Source of the DNA: an uncultured Beijerinckiaceae bacterium
GTDB taxonomy: Bacteria; Pseudomonadota; Alphaproteobacteria; Rhizobiales; Beijerinckiaceae
NCBI GenBank assembly: GCA_937863205.1
Contig: CALMGA010000085.1
Location: 1-7,062, forward strand
Direction of reading: 5' to 3'
Length of the DNA stretch: 7,062 nucleotides
Part shown: positions 1-6,533 of the stretch, piece after piece
Position numbering within the stretch: the stretch's first letter is position 1
Layout: each line of letters begins with the position of its first letter
Translations under genes and position numbers: made by a program
Notes under the pieces: model-generated
What the model was told of the DNA's origin: nothing
The model's input: the letters and a program-made list of their open reading frames with translations, nothing else
Database searches by the model: none

Positions 1-938
1 TCGCTCATCAGGCGGAAGGGCCGGGCTGGGCCGAGGCGGGGATCGTCAAGGACGCCGGCGACGATCCCGACGTCACCCACGGGGCGATGGTGATCGCCCG
101 CCTCGCCCTTGGTCGGCCCGGCGACGGCCTCGTCTTCCGCGCCGGCGCCGGCGTCGGCACGATCACCCGGCCCGGCCTGCCGCTGCCGCCCGGCGAACCG
201 GCGATCAACCCCGGCCCGCGCCTGATGATCGCCGCCGCCCTTGCCGAAGCGCGGACCGCCATCGATTCCATGCCGGCCGACCTCGTCGTCACCGTGTCGA
301 TTCCCGATGGCGAGCGCATCGCCGAGCGGACCCTCAACGGCCGCCTCGGCATCCGCGGCGGCCTGTCGATCTTGGGCACCACCGGCGTGGTGATCCCCTT
401 CTCCTGCGCAGCCTGGATCGATACCATCCACCGCGGGATCGACGTGGCGCGGGCGACCGGTCTCGTTCACATCGCCGGCGCCACCGGCAGCACCTCGGAG
501 GCGGCGGTGGCGGCGCTGCATCAGTTGCCCGAGCCGGCGCTGATCGAGATGGGCGATTTCGTCGGCGGCCTGTTGAAGTACCTGCGCCGCCATCCCGTGC
601 CGCGCGTCACGATCGCCGGCGGCTTCGCCAAGATGACCAAGCTCGGCCAGGGCCTGCTCGACCTGCATTCGGGACGCGGCGGCGTCGACTTCGCCTGGCT
701 CGCCGCGCGAACGCGGGAGGCCGGCGGCAGCCCCGACCTCGCCGCGTGTGTCGCGGCGGCGAACACGGCCGCAGAGGCGTCGATGCTTGCCCGGGCCGAG
801 GGGATCGACCTGCCCGCCGGCATCGCCGCGGCGGCGCACGGCGCGGCCGCCGGCGCTCTTGCCGGGAGCGGCATTCTGCTCGACGTGGCCGTGTTCGACA
901 GAACCGGCGCCTTGCTCGCCGCGACGGCGCCGAAATGA
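1..938 (+). CDS. cbiD: Cobalt-precorrin-5B C(1)-methyltransferase CbiD, 3' part (5' end off window)
   Basis: CbiD transfers a methyl group from S-adenosylmethionine to C1 of cobalt-precorrin-5B during ring contraction in cytoplasmic cobalamin (vitamin B12) synthesis. The open frame enters at the window edge (first full codon at 3) and ends at TGA 936-938, giving 311 visible residues. The family is usually about 350-380 residues, so some 50-60 N-terminal residues are missing. Visible signatures, numbered from the first full codon, are KDAGDDPDVTHG (16-27), GAGVGTITRPG (48-58), PAINPGPR (66-73), NGRLGIRGGLSILGTTG (112-128), IAGGFAKMTKLGQG (204-217) and HSGRGGVDF (222-230). These are the conserved blocks of CbiD, in order and uninterrupted, so the visible part looks functional. 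The C-terminus is rich in Ala. A Met at codon 29 (position 87) lies inside the conserved block after DVTHG and is not the true start. The gene converges on phaB with a 16-base gap and shares no obvious pathway with it. Other cobalamin genes probably lie upstream, outside the window. Confidence 0.95.
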   Translation, partial: AHQAEGPGWAEAGIVKDAGDDPDVTHGAMVIARLALGRPGDGLVFRAGAGVGTITRPGLPLPPGEPAINPGPRLMIAAALAEARTAIDSMPADLVVTVSIPDGERIAERTLNGRLGIRGGLSILGTTGVVIPFSCAAWIDTIHRGIDVARATGLVHIAGATGSTSEAAVAALHQLPEPALIEMGDFVGGLLKYLRRHPVPRVTIAGGFAKMTKLGQGLLDLHSGRGGVDFAWLAARTREAGGSPDLAACVAAANTAAEASMLARAEGIDLPAGIAAAAHGAAAGALAGSGILLDVAVFDRTGALLAATAPK

Positions 939-954
939 CGGGCCGAACGAGCCT

Positions 955-1680
955 TCAGTGCATGTGCTGGCCCCCGTTCACCGACAGCGTCGCCCCGGTG
1001 ATGTAGCCGGCTTCCTCGGAGGCCAGGAACAGCACGCAGCGCGCCACCTCTTCCGGCTCGCCCAGGCGCCCGGCGGGTATGTGCGGCAGCACCTTGGTCT
1101 TCAGGATCTCGGCCGGCACCGCCTTCACCATCTCGGTGGCGATGTAGCCGGGGGCGATGATGTTGACGGTGATGCCCTTGTTCGCGCTTTCCTGCGCCAG
1201 CGCCTTGGTGAAGCCGATGTCGCCGGACTTGGCGGCGCAGTAGTTGGTCTGGCCGAACTGCCCCTTCTGCCCGTTGATGGAGGAGATGTTGATGATGCGC
1301 CCCCAGCCGCGCTCGCGCATGCCCTCGATCACCGGCCGCGTCATGTTGAACAGCGAGTTCAGGTTGGTGTTGATGACCGAGTACCATTTGTCCGGCGTCA
1401 TCTTGTGCAGCGGCGTGTCGCGGGTGATGCCGGCGTTGTTGACCAGCACCTCCACCGGGCCGATCGCCTCCTCGACCTTTTTGAGCCCGGCGGCGCAGGA
1501 CTCGTAGTCGCCGACGTCCCACTTGAAGACGGCGATGCCGGTTTCCTCCTTGAAGGCATTGGCCGCCTCGTCGTTGCCGGCATAGGTCGCCGCGACCCTG
1601 TAACCCTTGTCGTGCAAGGCCCGGCTGATCGCCGCGCCGATCCCGCGCGATCCCCCGCTCACCACAGCCACCCGTGACAT
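955..1680 (-). CDS. phaB: Acetoacetyl-CoA reductase PhaB (NADPH-dependent, short-chain dehydrogenase)
   Basis: PhaB reduces acetoacetyl-CoA to (R)-3-hydroxybutyryl-CoA, the second step of polyhydroxybutyrate synthesis, in the cytoplasm. The 241-residue product is the usual family length and is a classical short-chain dehydrogenase. The Rossmann glycine motif SGGSRGIG is at 8-15, NNAG at 81-84, the INTNL segment at about 103-107 carries the conserved Asn, the catalytic Ser is S134, and YCAAK at 147-151 gives catalytic Tyr147 and Lys151. The run GWGRIINISSINGQKGQFGQ (126-145) and the ending NGGQHMH are typical of PhaB rather than of FabG. Two in-frame ATGs exist, at 1686 and 1680. The second is chosen because AGGAGG directly abuts the first but sits 6 nt ahead of the second, and because MSRVAVVSGG matches family N-termini. 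It lies 93 bases downstream of phaA on the same strand and is probably cotranscribed with it. FabG is the only serious alternative call. Confidence 0.96.
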   Translation of the reverse strand: MSRVAVVSGGSRGIGAAISRALHDKGYRVAATYAGNDEAANAFKEETGIAVFKWDVGDYESCAAGLKKVEEAIGPVEVLVNNAGITRDTPLHKMTPDKWYSVINTNLNSLFNMTRPVIEGMRERGWGRIINISSINGQKGQFGQTNYCAAKSGDIGFTKALAQESANKGITVNIIAPGYIATEMVKAVPAEILKTKVLPHIPAGRLGEPEEVARCVLFLASEEAGYITGATLSVNGGQHMH

Positions 1681-1686
1681 CGCCAT

Positions 1687-1692
1687 CCTCCT
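1687..1692 (-). promoter_or_regulatory. Ribosome binding site of phaB
   Basis: On the minus strand the bases read AGGAGG, a full-strength Shine-Dalgarno core. It ends directly against the ATG at 1686-1684 and lies 6 nt before the ATG at 1680-1678. The spacing therefore decides in favour of the second ATG as the phaB start. Confidence 0.75.
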
Positions 1693-1741
1693 GAGACCCG
1701 GCAGACCTTCCGGTCCGCTCCCTTTGTTGTGCTTGCCTGTG

Positions 1742-1767
1742 CCGGGGGCGGCGCCGGCCACCCCCGG
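1742..1767 (-). other. GC-rich inverted repeat between phaA and phaB
   Basis: CCGGGGG (1742-1748) is the exact reverse complement of CCCCCGG (1761-1767), with a 12-base GC-rich loop between. It lies in the short spacer downstream of the phaA stop and upstream of phaB. There is no following T-run on the minus strand, so it is not a standard Rho-independent terminator. It could be an mRNA-stabilising or weak attenuating stem that adjusts phaB relative to phaA, or simply chance in very GC-rich DNA. The last option cannot be excluded by eye. Confidence 0.3.
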
Positions 1768-1773
1768 ACGGGT

Positions 1774-2949
1774 TCAGCGCTCGACGGTCAGCGCGATGCC
1801 CATCCCGCCGCCGATGCAAAGGGTCGCGAGACCCTTGCGGGCGTCGCGGCGGGCCATTTCCTGCAGCAGCGTGACGAGGCAGCGGGCACCCGAGGCGCCG
1901 ATGGGATGGCCGATGGCGATGGCGCCGCCGTTGACGTTCACGATCGCCGGGTCCCAGCCCATGTCCTTGTTGACGGAGATGGCCTGGGCGGCGAAGGCCT
2001 CGTTGGCCTCCACGAGGTCGAGGTCGCCGACCTTCCAGCCGGCCTTCTCCAGCGCCCTGCGCGAGGCGGGGATGGGGCCCGTGCCCATGATGGAGGGATC
2101 GACGCCGGCGGTGGCCCACGAGGCGATGCGGGCGAGCGGAGTCAGCCCGCGGCGCTTGGCTTCCTCGGCCGACATCAGCACCACAACCGCCGCACCGTCG
2201 TTGATCCCCGACGAGTTGCCGGCGGTCACGGACCCTTCCTTGGTGAAGGCCGGCTTCAGCTTGGCCATCTGGTCGAGGGTCGCGCCCTTGCGGATGTATT
2301 CGTCCTCGGCGACGACCACGTCGCCCTTGCGGCCCTTGACGGTGAAGGGCACGATCTCGTCCTTGAAGCGCCCGGCCGCCTGCGCCGCCTCGGCCTTGTT
2401 CTGCGAGCCGACGGCGAAGCGGTCCTGCTCTTCGCGCGAAATCTGCCACTTGGCCGCGATGTTCTCGGCGGTGTTGCCCATGGGATAGCCGGCGAAGGCA
2501 TCCGACAGGCCGTCCTTCATCATCGTATCGAGGAAGTGGGTTTCGCCCATCTTGGTGCCGCCGCGCAGCCAGCTCGCATGGGTGGACTGGGACATGGACT
2601 CCTGGCCGCCGGCGACGATGATGGCGGCATCGCCGCTGCGGATCTGCTGATGGCCGAGCGCCACCGCGCGCAGGCCCGAGCCGCACACCTGGTTGAGGCC
2701 GAAGGCCGTCTTCTCCTTGGGCACGCCGGCGGCCATCGCCGCCTGACGGGCCGGGTTCATGCCCTGCCCGGCCGTGAGCACCTGGCCGAGGATCACCTCG
2801 TCCACCTCGGCGGCATCGACGTTGGCGCGCTCCAGCACGTTGCGGATCACGGCGGCGCCGAGTTCATGCGCCGGCACAAACCCGAAGCTGCCGTTGAACG
2901 AGCCAACCGCCGAGCGTCCGGCCGCGACGATGACGATATCGGTGGACAT
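1774..2949 (-). CDS. phaA: Acetyl-CoA C-acetyltransferase (biosynthetic beta-ketothiolase) PhaA
   Basis: PhaA condenses two acetyl-CoA into acetoacetyl-CoA, the first step of polyhydroxybutyrate synthesis and a shared step in ketone-body-type metabolism. The product has 391 residues, the usual length. The catalytic set is complete: nucleophile Cys89 in NQVCGSG (86-92), NEAF at 316-319, His348 in GHPIG (347-351) and Cys378 in LCIGGGMG. These positions match the well-studied Zoogloea ramigera thiolase numbering (Cys89, His348, Cys378). The start at 2949 gives MSTDIVIVAAGRSAVGSF, a standard thiolase N-terminus, with AAGGAG 10 nt upstream. The frame stays open further upstream to 3057, but that stretch is not thiolase-like. 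phaB follows on the same strand after 93 bases, so phaA is the first gene of a probable phaAB operon. phaR is divergent. A purely degradative or other short-chain thiolase role is less likely in this context. Confidence 0.97.
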   Translation of the reverse strand: MSTDIVIVAAGRSAVGSFNGSFGFVPAHELGAAVIRNVLERANVDAAEVDEVILGQVLTAGQGMNPARQAAMAAGVPKEKTAFGLNQVCGSGLRAVALGHQQIRSGDAAIIVAGGQESMSQSTHASWLRGGTKMGETHFLDTMMKDGLSDAFAGYPMGNTAENIAAKWQISREEQDRFAVGSQNKAEAAQAAGRFKDEIVPFTVKGRKGDVVVAEDEYIRKGATLDQMAKLKPAFTKEGSVTAGNSSGINDGAAVVVLMSAEEAKRRGLTPLARIASWATAGVDPSIMGTGPIPASRRALEKAGWKVGDLDLVEANEAFAAQAISVNKDMGWDPAIVNVNGGAIAIGHPIGASGARCLVTLLQEMARRDARKGLATLCIGGGMGIALTVER

Positions 2950-2959
2950 AGGGTGCGCT

Positions 2960-2965
2960 CTCCTT
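2960..2965 (-). promoter_or_regulatory. Ribosome binding site of phaA
   Basis: AAGGAG on the minus strand lies 10 nt ahead of the ATG at 2949-2947. The spacing is slightly long but usable, and it supports the chosen start over the longer open frame. Confidence 0.6.
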
Positions 2966-3170
2966 GCCAAACATGCGCCGCTTTGGGGCCTGCGCCCGCG
3001 GCATCCGTGCTCCAGATGTCGGGCCAACGGGGCCGACGGCAAGCCGCCTTTCGTCACAAGACCGACCGAGCCCCCACGCGGCCGGGTTCTCGCGCCGGGT
3101 GAAAGCGCCTATGTGTGCGGTGAGCCAACGGTTTCGCGGCGATCGCGCCCCGATGTTGTCGCTCACAGGC

Positions 3171-3212
3171 GTTCTTGCCCCCAGGCTGTTTTCGCTATCA
3201 AGAGTTCTTGCC
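3171..3212 (+). repeat. Direct repeat GTTCTTGCC, two copies 33 bp apart, next to phaR start
   Basis: GTTCTTGCC occurs at 3171-3179 and again at 3204-3212, immediately before the phaR ATG. The start-to-start distance of 33 bp is about three helical turns, which would put both copies on nearly the same face of the DNA. A partial copy, TCCTTGCC, is at 2961-2968 beside the phaA ribosome binding site. The repeat is exact, but its role as an operator is inference. A 9-bp repeat could arise by chance. Confidence 0.4.
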
Positions 3213-3881
3213 ATGACCAGCGACAAGGTGCCGGTAACGATCAAGAAATACGCGAACCGGCGTCTCTACAACACCGGCGCCAGCACCTACGTGACTTTGG
3301 AAGATCTCGCGGCCATGGTGAAGCGAGGCTGCGACTTCGTGGTGATCGATGCCAAGAACGGCGACGACATCACCCGCTCGGTGCTGGCGCAGATCATCTT
3401 CGAGCAGGAAGGCAAGCGTGGGCAGAGCCTGCTGCCGATCTCCTTCCTGCGCCAGCTGATCGGCTTCTACGATACGGGCATGCAGATGCTGCTTCCCGCC
3501 TTCCTGGAACAGTCGCTGGCGAGCTTCGCCAGGGAAAGCCTCGGCCAACCGTTTCCGCAAACCTTTCCCCCCGCCGCGCTTGGCGGAGCCGCCCTGCCGA
3601 TGCTGACGCAGATGGAGGAGCAGGCCCGCCAGAACATGGCGATGTTCCACAAGGCGTTGACCATGTTCGCGCCGTTCCCGGCAACGGAACCGCCCGCCGG
3701 CTCGATGGCCGAGGCTGCGGCGACCCGGACGGAGGCGGCGGACGACGAGGCGCTGGTCGCGTCTGCGCCACCAGTCGCGGAGCCCGCGCGCAGCGAGTTC
3801 GAGGACCTGCGGCAACAGCTCGACGTCCTGCAAAGACGCGTCGAGAGCCTGGCACCGAAAGGCCGGGCCGACCAAAGCTGA
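3213..3881 (+). CDS. phaR: Polyhydroxyalkanoate synthesis repressor PhaR (PHB-responsive)
   Basis: PhaR is a cytoplasmic repressor that senses PHB. It binds DNA ahead of pha and phasin genes and is titrated away by nascent polymer granules, so granule-coat proteins are made when polymer appears. The 222-residue product begins with the N-terminal PHB/PHA accumulation regulator DNA-binding domain (about 7-70), with VTIKKYANRRLYNTGASTYV at 8-27 and the conserved DITRSVLAQIIFEQE at 52-66. A PHB_acc-type segment follows (about 72-112, LLPISFLRQLIGFYD then LLPAFLEQSL). Residues 155-192 are a low-complexity Ala/Pro/Glu linker, and 194-214 form a short probable coiled coil (FEDLRQQLDVLQRRVESL). The start at 3213 is preceded by AAGAG at 8 nt. 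An upstream in-frame ATG at 3153 adds 20 residues that the family lacks. The gene is divergent from phaA, which fits control of phaAB and itself. The alternative name in rhizobia is AniA. Confidence 0.95.
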   Translation: MTSDKVPVTIKKYANRRLYNTGASTYVTLEDLAAMVKRGCDFVVIDAKNGDDITRSVLAQIIFEQEGKRGQSLLPISFLRQLIGFYDTGMQMLLPAFLEQSLASFARESLGQPFPQTFPPAALGGAALPMLTQMEEQARQNMAMFHKALTMFAPFPATEPPAGSMAEAAATRTEAADDEALVASAPPVAEPARSEFEDLRQQLDVLQRRVESLAPKGRADQS

Positions 3882-3928
3882 GCCGATGCGACTTCGCGCG
3901 GATCAGCGCCGCCGGGCGGCCGTCGGCC

Positions 3929-5710
3929 TCACCGCGGCGGCCTGCTGGCGGCAACGGGCGTGACGGCGAGTTCGGCGCGGCCGAACAGGTGGCCCTGCAG
4001 GTAGTTCACGCCCCAGTCGGTCAGGATCCCCGCCGTTTCCTCGTCCTCGACCCACTCGGCCACGGTTGGGATGTTGAGGTTGCGCGCGAGGTCGATCAGA
4101 GCGCGGATGAAGAAGCGGTCGTCGGACGAGCTGGCGAGGTTCTGCGAAAAGGCGCCGTCGATCTTGAGATAGTCGATGGGGAGCTGGCGCAGGCTGCGGA
4201 ACGAGGAATGGCCGGAGCCGAAATCGTCGATGGCGATCTTCACCCCGAGCGGCTTGATCGCGGCCAGCGTCACCCGCGTCGCCTCGATGTCGGCGATGGC
4301 GCAGGTTTCCGTGACCTCGACGGTGAGGCGGCGCGCCGCATCCGGGCGCAGGCGGCAGGCGGCGCGCAGTTCGCCCAACCATTGCGGATCGCTCAACGAG
4401 GGCACGGCCGCGTTGATCGACAGCCTGAGCTTGCGGTCGGCGGTGAGCAGGGCGAAGGCCAGCTCCACCACCCGGCGGTCGATGAGCGGCACCAGCCCGG
4501 TCTTCTCGGCGCGCGGCACGAGGGCATCAGGCAGGATGGGCGGCGCATCGGCCCGCTTCACCCGCACCAGCCCTTCGAAGAAGGCGACCTGGCGCGTGCC
4601 CGCCGCAACGATCGGCTGCAGCGCCAGGGCGAGGCGGTTGTCGGCCAGCGCGGTGCGGATCTCGTCGGCCGTTTCGCTGCCGCCGGGCGGTCGCGCCCGG
4701 GTCAGCTCGGGTCGGTACAGGGCGAAGCCGGAGGCGGCCGGCTGGTGCGCCGCCTCCAACGCCTGCTCGGCGAACTGCAGCAGGGCCTGCGGCGTGCGGC
4801 CGTGAAAGGGCGCGATCACCGCGCCGACCTTGGCCAGCAGCCCGGTGGCCGCGACGGCATCGCCGTTCTCGCCCGGTTCGGCGCCGCGAACGGCCGCCGT
4901 CAGCCGGGCCACGGCGGCCATCGCCTGCCCCTCGTCGCAACCGTCGAGAAGTGCGGCGAACTTGGCGCCGGCGTGACGGGCGAGGATCTCGTGGGATCGC
5001 ATGGTGTGGCGCAGCCGCGCCCCGGCGTCGGCGATGCCGGCGTCGTCCACCGCCACGCTCGACCCTTCCCGCTCGACCGCGATGAGCAGAACGGCGAAGG
5101 TCGAGGATTTGCGCGCCGTCAGGCTGAGGTGGCGGGCGACGTGCTCGATGAAGTAGGCGCGGTTGTAGGCCCCGGTGACGGGATCGCGCTGGGCGGCGGC
5201 CGTGCGCCGGCACTCGGCCTCGTAGCGCTCGGTGATGATCCGGATCACGCCGTGAACGCGGGCCGGGCGGTCGTAGCGGTCGGCGAACCAGCGTCCGCTG
5301 TCCTCGACCCACACCGGCGCGGCGCGGCCCCGACCGGCCTGCGACCGCTTGGCGCCGACAAGGCCGTAGACCGTTTTGAAGGGAACACCGCCGCCGGTAT
5401 CGCAGCCGCCCGGCGCCATCACCGCCTCGTAGCGTGAGGAAGGGCTTTCGGCGGCCAGATGCTCGGCGTAGCCGAGGCCCGTCGAAACAGCCGCCATCGC
5501 CGGCAGGCCGGGGATCGAGCGGTAGCTCGGCCCCCAGGTGATCTCGTCGCTTTCCAAGCTCCAGTCGTAGACGACCTCGGTGGCGGCCTGCTCGGATGTC
5601 GGGCCGGGAGCACCGGCGACGAGAACACCGGGATCGGGAGCATGAGGATCAAGAGGAAACCTGCCCTCGTCGGGCACTCCGCCAACGGGTTCGTGCGAGA
5701 TCTGACCCAA
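3929..5710 (-). CDS. PAS-GGDEF-EAL protein, predicted c-di-GMP phosphodiesterase
   Basis: The 593-residue product is predicted to hydrolyse cyclic di-GMP to pGpG. No membrane segment or signal peptide is apparent, so it is probably cytoplasmic. A Pro/Gly-rich leader (1-44) is followed by a PAS-like sensor region (about 45-160, VVYDWSLESDEITWG at 46-60) and a diguanylate-cyclase fold (about 168-335, DPVTGAYNRAYF at 176-187). There the GGDEF signature is replaced by AGAKF (247-251) and the I-site RxxD by RSHE (238-241), so cyclase activity is unlikely. The EAL domain (about 346-583) has EGL for EAL (379-381), N433, EVTET (465-469), DDFGSGHSSF (495-504), YLKID (514-518), AEWVEDEE (551-558) and LQGHLFGR (571-578). 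The metal and catalytic residues therefore look intact. The start is TTG at 5710, supported by GGAG 5 nt upstream. No ATG, GTG or CTG occurs between it and the upstream in-frame stop at 5780-5782. The first in-frame ATG encodes Met72, inside the PAS region. It converges with phaR. The signal it senses is unknown. Confidence 0.9.
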   Translation of the reverse strand: MGQISHEPVGGVPDEGRFPLDPHAPDPGVLVAGAPGPTSEQAATEVVYDWSLESDEITWGPSYRSIPGLPAMAAVSTGLGYAEHLAAESPSSRYEAVMAPGGCDTGGGVPFKTVYGLVGAKRSQAGRGRAAPVWVEDSGRWFADRYDRPARVHGVIRIITERYEAECRRTAAAQRDPVTGAYNRAYFIEHVARHLSLTARKSSTFAVLLIAVEREGSSVAVDDAGIADAGARLRHTMRSHEILARHAGAKFAALLDGCDEGQAMAAVARLTAAVRGAEPGENGDAVAATGLLAKVGAVIAPFHGRTPQALLQFAEQALEAAHQPAASGFALYRPELTRARPPGGSETADEIRTALADNRLALALQPIVAAGTRQVAFFEGLVRVKRADAPPILPDALVPRAEKTGLVPLIDRRVVELAFALLTADRKLRLSINAAVPSLSDPQWLGELRAACRLRPDAARRLTVEVTETCAIADIEATRVTLAAIKPLGVKIAIDDFGSGHSSFRSLRQLPIDYLKIDGAFSQNLASSSDDRFFIRALIDLARNLNIPTVAEWVEDEETAGILTDWGVNYLQGHLFGRAELAVTPVAASRPPR

Positions 5711-5715
5711 GAGAA

Positions 5716-5719
5716 CTCC
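5716..5719 (-). promoter_or_regulatory. Ribosome binding site deciding a TTG start
   Basis: GGAG on the minus strand ends 5 nt before the TTG at 5710-5708, which opens the PAS-GGDEF-EAL frame. It supports the rare start codon, since no other start codon lies upstream in frame and the next ATG would remove part of the PAS region. Confidence 0.45.
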
Positions 5720-5789
5720 GGTGCCGGCGCCCGCGCTGACCGAACGGGAGGCTGACCTAACGGGAAGAGGTGACGAACCCTAGTCGCGC

Positions 5790-5804
5790 CGGCTTAAGAA
5801 GCCG
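5790..5804. other. Perfect hairpin in the spacer between recombinase remnant and phosphodiesterase gene
   Basis: CGGCTT (5790-5795) and AAGCCG (5799-5804) are exact reverse complements around a 3-base loop. The hairpin lies just after the recombinase stop on the minus strand. Neither strand shows a T-run after the stem, so it is not a standard terminator. Its place between the recombinase and the stable chromosome makes it a candidate piece of an old attachment site, but nothing in the sequence proves that. The rest of the 112-base spacer 5711-5822 holds no gene that I can see. Confidence 0.35.
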
Positions 5805-5822
5805 TGTTCGAGACGCGCCCGA

Positions 5823-6533
5823 TCATCGTGGTTTGGTGGTGATCTGGATGGTCTCGAAGGGCTGCACGAGGCAGGCGTGGTGTTCCATTGAGGAGGCTAG
5901 GGTCGATTTGCCGGGCGGCGGATCGCTCGCCACCGTTGATCCCGTGCCGAGTTTTGCGCCCGTTTTGGCGATTGCCTCGTGAAGGTGGGCGGTGACGAGA
6001 CGCGAGTAGCGCATCGTCATCGCGATGCTCCGATGGCCAAGCACGGCCTGAAGTGCCGGGAGATCGCCGGTAGCCTGGAGGAAGACGGACGCGAACCGGT
6101 GTCGGAGATCATGGGCGCGGAACGGGAAGCCGACCCTGCGAGCCACTTTTCTGAACTGGCCGGAGAAGTATCGATAGGGTTGGCCGTCCGGGCTGCGCCA
6201 GAACACGATATGTGAGATCGGATGGCGAGGACAGGCGAGCAGCACCTCGTAGGCGGCATTGCCGAGCGGCACGGTTTGCGGTGCCGAGGTCTTCGTCTTG
6301 ATGAGCAGCACCTCGCGCCGAGCCAGATTGACCTGCGACCATTCCATCGATAGCGCCTCGCTCATCCGCCTGCCGGTGGCGGCGAGGAAGTGGATCGGCA
6401 GCTTCATCGCCGGTGGTGCTCGGGCAACGAGGTTCTCGATCTGAGCGTCTGAGGGCCTACCAGGTTGAGGAAAGGCCAGCTCGTTTTGTGCGATGCGCCG
6501 TGCTTCAAGCTCCTGACGTTTGCTGCCGGGAAC
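5823..6533 (-). pseudogene. Tyrosine recombinase/phage-type integrase, C-terminal catalytic half only
   Basis: Tyrosine recombinases cut and rejoin DNA through a 3'-phosphotyrosine link to integrate or excise mobile elements. The remnant covers about 236 residues and keeps the whole active site: Arg in ATGRRMSE (codon 6366-6368), the beta-hairpin Lys in IKTKTSAPQTVPLG, His and Arg in HDLRH (codons 6111-6113 and 6102-6104), His in LGHRS (6033-6035) and the nucleophile Tyr in MRYSRL (6006-6008). About 60 residues follow the Tyr, a long C-terminal tail. The N-terminal core-binding domain is absent. Upstream of about 6533 the frame stays open to a GTG at 6935, but only as antisense of a transposase gene, so that stretch is not recombinase. 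The first ATG inside the remnant (6407) lies just ahead of the active-site Arg and could not restore a working enzyme. I call it a broken gene. Family and element of origin are unknown. Confidence 0.8.

Larger units (their letters stand above)
2950..3212. promoter_or_regulatory. Divergent phaA/phaR control region
   Basis: This 263-base spacer separates phaA (-) from phaR (+), so it must hold the promoters of both or be bounded by them. I could not find convincing -35/-10 pairs by eye in either direction. PhaR proteins are known to bind DNA ahead of pha genes, including their own, and to be released by PHB or its oligomers, so operators are expected here. Possible elements are a repeated GTTCTTGCC near phaR and a loose CTGC-N7-GCAT at 2990-3004. 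The second resembles the CTGC/GCAG type of PhaR site described in Rhodobacter, but with wrong spacing and a mismatch. No gene is seen in this spacer; short open frames crossing it lack family-like sequence. Confidence 0.45.

Noticed and set aside
939..954. Bidirectional terminator between convergent cbiD and phaB
   Set aside because: The 16-base gap contains no inverted repeat or T-run. Any terminator would have to lie inside the coding regions, and none was evident.
521..2686. A 721-codon minus-strand open frame across cbiD, phaB and phaA
   Set aside because: It is Arg/Gly-rich low-complexity sequence overlapping three recognised genes in another frame. Long shadow frames are expected from the strong GC third-position bias.
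2990..3004. CTGC...GCAT as a PhaR operator of the Rhodobacter type
   Set aside because: The spacing is 7 instead of 3-4 bases and the second half-site has a mismatch. In GC-rich DNA this is within chance, so it is not listed as a site of its own.
3882..3928. Terminator between convergent phaR and the phosphodiesterase gene
   Set aside because: The spacer is GC-rich with several weak self-complementary stretches, but no stable stem is followed by a T-run on either strand.
2759..5437. An 892-codon plus-strand open frame across phaA, phaR and the phosphodiesterase gene
   Set aside because: It is antisense or out of frame to three clear genes and shows no family-like motif or suitable start. 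It reflects codon bias, not a gene.
5785..5830. Possible tRNA 3' end or attachment site: GTGTTCGAGACGC looks like a T-arm
   Set aside because: Only four T-stem pairs form (one a T-G), no matching acceptor arm, D-arm or CCA-type end is found, and the nearby 3-base-loop hairpin is too close to serve as an anticodon arm with a variable loop.
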